Source: Akkermansia muciniphila (GTDB lineage: Bacteria; Verrucomicrobiota; Verrucomicrobiia; Limisphaerales; BJHT01). From it: a stretch of 64,000 nt of DNA. The translations under genes and the position numbers were made by a program. The notes under the pieces are model-generated. The model saw nothing but the letters and a program-made list of their open reading frames with translations, was not told the origin of the DNA and did no database searches. The stretch lies in the NCBI GenBank assembly GCA_945861535.1, contig CAMAUZ010000030.1, positions 1-64,000 on the forward strand, written 5' to 3'. This document shows positions 62,735-64,000 of this stretch, one piece after another (positions within the stretch are counted from its first letter, which is position 1; every line of letters begins with the position of its first letter).

Positions 62735-63616
62735 ATGAGTCAGCAACGCCAAATGCGAAACCAGAGTGGAATGAACGAGTCGGAGCCGAGCCGGACGTCC
62801 GCTACCGAGCCGATCGCCCCGCCCGTGCTCGCCGTCTCCGGCCTCTCCATCCGCCGCGATGGGACGATGATTTTGCGCGACATCAACTGGCGGATCGCAC
62901 CGGGCGAACACTGGGTGATCCTCGGCGGGAACGGGTCGGGGAAGACGTCGTTGCTGGCCGCATTGACGGGTTACCTGATGCCCACGACGGGCGCGGTGGG
63001 CGTGTTTGGAAAGCGCTACGGGGAGTCGGACTGGCGCGAGTTGCGCAAGCGCATTGGCGTGGTCAGTTCGAGCCTGCGGCAGATGATGGCGGAGTCGGAG
63101 CCGGCGCTCGAGAGCGTGGCGAGCGGGAAGTTCGCGATGATCGATTACTGGGGAAAAGTCGGGCGCGCGGACCGGCGACGGGCGCTGGAGATTTTGCGGC
63201 AGATCGAGTGCGAATATCTGGCCGAGCGGCCGTGGGCGTATTTGTCGCAGGGCGAACGGCAGCGCATCCTGATCGGCCGCGCGCTGATGGCCGATCCGAA
63301 GCTGTTGATCTTGGACGAACCCTGCGCGGGCCTGGACCCGGTGGCGCGCGAGTTATTCCTGCATTTTGTCGAGCGTCTCGGCCGCCAGGCCAACGCGCCG
63401 ACGCTCGTGCTGGTGACGCATCACGTCGAGGAGATCACTCCGGTGTTCACGCACGCGCTGCTGCTGCGCGAGGGCCGGTTGCTCGCGGCGGGAGCGAAGG
63501 CGGCAGTGCTGACGGGCAAGGAATTGTCGCGGACCTTCGGAGCCGAAGTGCGGATTCGGCGCTCGGTAGGGCGCTACAGTTTGCAGGTGAAAACCGAGCG
63601 GCGAGCGATTCTGTGA
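62735..63616 (+). CDS. ABC transporter ATP-binding protein (intact)
   Basis: 293 aa from ATG 62735 (ATG 62771 possible). Complete ABC motifs: Walker A GGNGSGKTSLLAAL, signature YLSQGERQRILIGRAL, Walker B LLILDEPCAGLD and His in LVTHHVEE. The signature and C-terminus resemble ModF/YlmA-type single ATPases rather than MlaF. It follows a degenerate ATPase gene set by one gene and is in the same direction. Its permease partner is not clear; driving the nearby MlaE permease is speculative. The gene is followed by a family A repeat. Confidence 0.9.
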   Translation: MSQQRQMRNQSGMNESEPSRTSATEPIAPPVLAVSGLSIRRDGTMILRDINWRIAPGEHWVILGGNGSGKTSLLAALTGYLMPTTGAVGVFGKRYGESDWRELRKRIGVVSSSLRQMMAESEPALESVASGKFAMIDYWGKVGRADRRRALEILRQIECEYLAERPWAYLSQGERQRILIGRALMADPKLLILDEPCAGLDPVARELFLHFVERLGRQANAPTLVLVTHHVEEITPVFTHALLLREGRLLAAGAKAAVLTGKELSRTFGAEVRIRRSVGRYSLQVKTERRAIL

Positions 63617-63630
63617 GCCGGACATTCCCT

Positions 63631-63786
63631 GTAGCGCAGGTTTCCAAACCTGCTGTATCGCCGATTTCCAAATCGGCAGACGCCACGCGGTTTTGAGCGC
63701 GTGCGGCTAGCCTAGGCGTCGCAGGTGACCGGGCCGACAGCGGGTTTGGAAACCCGCGATACAGCAGACTTGGAAGTCTGCGGTAC
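63631..63786. repeat. Family A layered palindrome, copy 3
   Basis: Starts GTAGCGCAGGTTTCCAAACC and ends CAGACTTGGAAGTCTGCGGT plus AC. Here it stands alone, without flanking family B arms. Contains CCGATTTCCAAATCGG and GGGTTTGGAAACCC. Confidence 0.9.
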
Positions 63787-63814
63787 GCAACGGCAGCGCG
63801 CGAATTCGCCCGTT

Positions 63815-64000
63815 TCACGGCGATTCAGAAATTCGCTTCCGGCCATACCAGAGCAGCGCGATCGAGACGATTTGCAGAATGACACTCGCGACCGTGGCGG
63901 CGATCAGTCCGGGCAGATGAAAAGCCGTGGCGAGTTGTTCCAGCACACCTGGCTCCAAGATGCGCCCGTCGCTGGCCACGCGGAAATAGAGGCTGACCCC
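63815..64000 (-). CDS. C-terminal end of a membrane protein (gene continues beyond the window)
   Basis: An open frame on the minus strand from the right edge to TGA at 63815-63817, 61 residues. A hydrophobic segment (LIAATVASVILQIVSIALLW) near the end is a membrane helix, followed by a short basic tail (YGRKRISESP). The rest of the gene is outside the window, so no family can be named. It ends 29 bp before the family A repeat. Confidence 0.6.
   Translation of the reverse strand, partial: GVSLYFRVASDGRILEPGVLEQLATAFHLPGLIAATVASVILQIVSIALLWYGRKRISESP

Overview
The window is GC-rich bacterial chromosome. The gene content points to a Gram-negative free-living bacterium: TonB-dependent receptors with their own ExbB/ExbD/TonB, an MCE/MlaE-type lipid transport locus, many signal peptides and lipoboxes, paired PQQ-type beta-propeller proteins, and very abundant intergenic palindromic repeats. 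Verrucomicrobiota (Pedosphaera/Limisphaerales-like) is my best guess. This rests on general resemblance, not on a marker gene, and I found no rRNA or tRNA.

Layout. 0-4.6 kb is accessory: the right end of an IS4-type insertion sequence has cut a type IIL (MmeI-like) restriction-modification gene; unknown genes, a convergent array of 21-bp units and a duplicated gene fragment follow. 4.6-13.9 kb is an outer-membrane uptake locus: two TonB-dependent receptors, a small HPCxxC protein, a His-rich Asp-box lipoprotein and an overlapping exbB-exbD-tonB operon; copper or another metal is a plausible but unproven substrate. 14.0-14.6 kb is a RelB/YafQ-type toxin-antitoxin pair. 14.7-25.6 kb holds secreted or periplasmic hydrolases (transglutaminase-like, DUF885, an S9 peptidase carrying a pVHL-beta-like insert), a D-amino-acid dehydrogenase, hisH, a frameshifted MFS exporter and a MarR regulator. 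25.8-30.0 kb holds two beta-propeller proteins. 30.0-35.6 kb holds an MNT/HEPN pair and a PaaK-like ligase, aldehyde dehydrogenase and Fe-alcohol dehydrogenase set interrupted by a second toxin-antitoxin pair.

35.56-36.64 kb looks like a two-cassette integron-type array without an integrase: each ORF ends inside the 5' box of an attC-like site, and one encodes a macro-domain protein. 36.7-46.4 kb holds an S1/P1-type nuclease, an O-antigen ligase-like protein, a NusG paralogue, several secreted proteins of unknown role, a sugar-phosphate isomerase-like protein and TatD. 46.5-57.5 kb is mostly housekeeping: a hybrid histidine kinase lacking its phospho-acceptor His, cytidine deaminase and purine nucleoside phosphorylase, MoeB/ThiF-rhodanese, nusB, a PHP phosphoesterase, ftsY, ribD, ribE and rsmB. 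58.1-63.6 kb is an MlaE permease / pseudo-ATPase / MCE / TPR-lipoprotein operon followed by a response regulator with a degenerate cyclase domain and an intact ABC ATPase.

Two themes stand out. Three signalling or transport proteins keep their folds but have lost catalytic residues (the kinase, the Mla-like ATPase and the cyclase). At least four families of long palindromic repeats recur across the window, some nested in one another, and they have altered the 5' or 3' ends of real genes.
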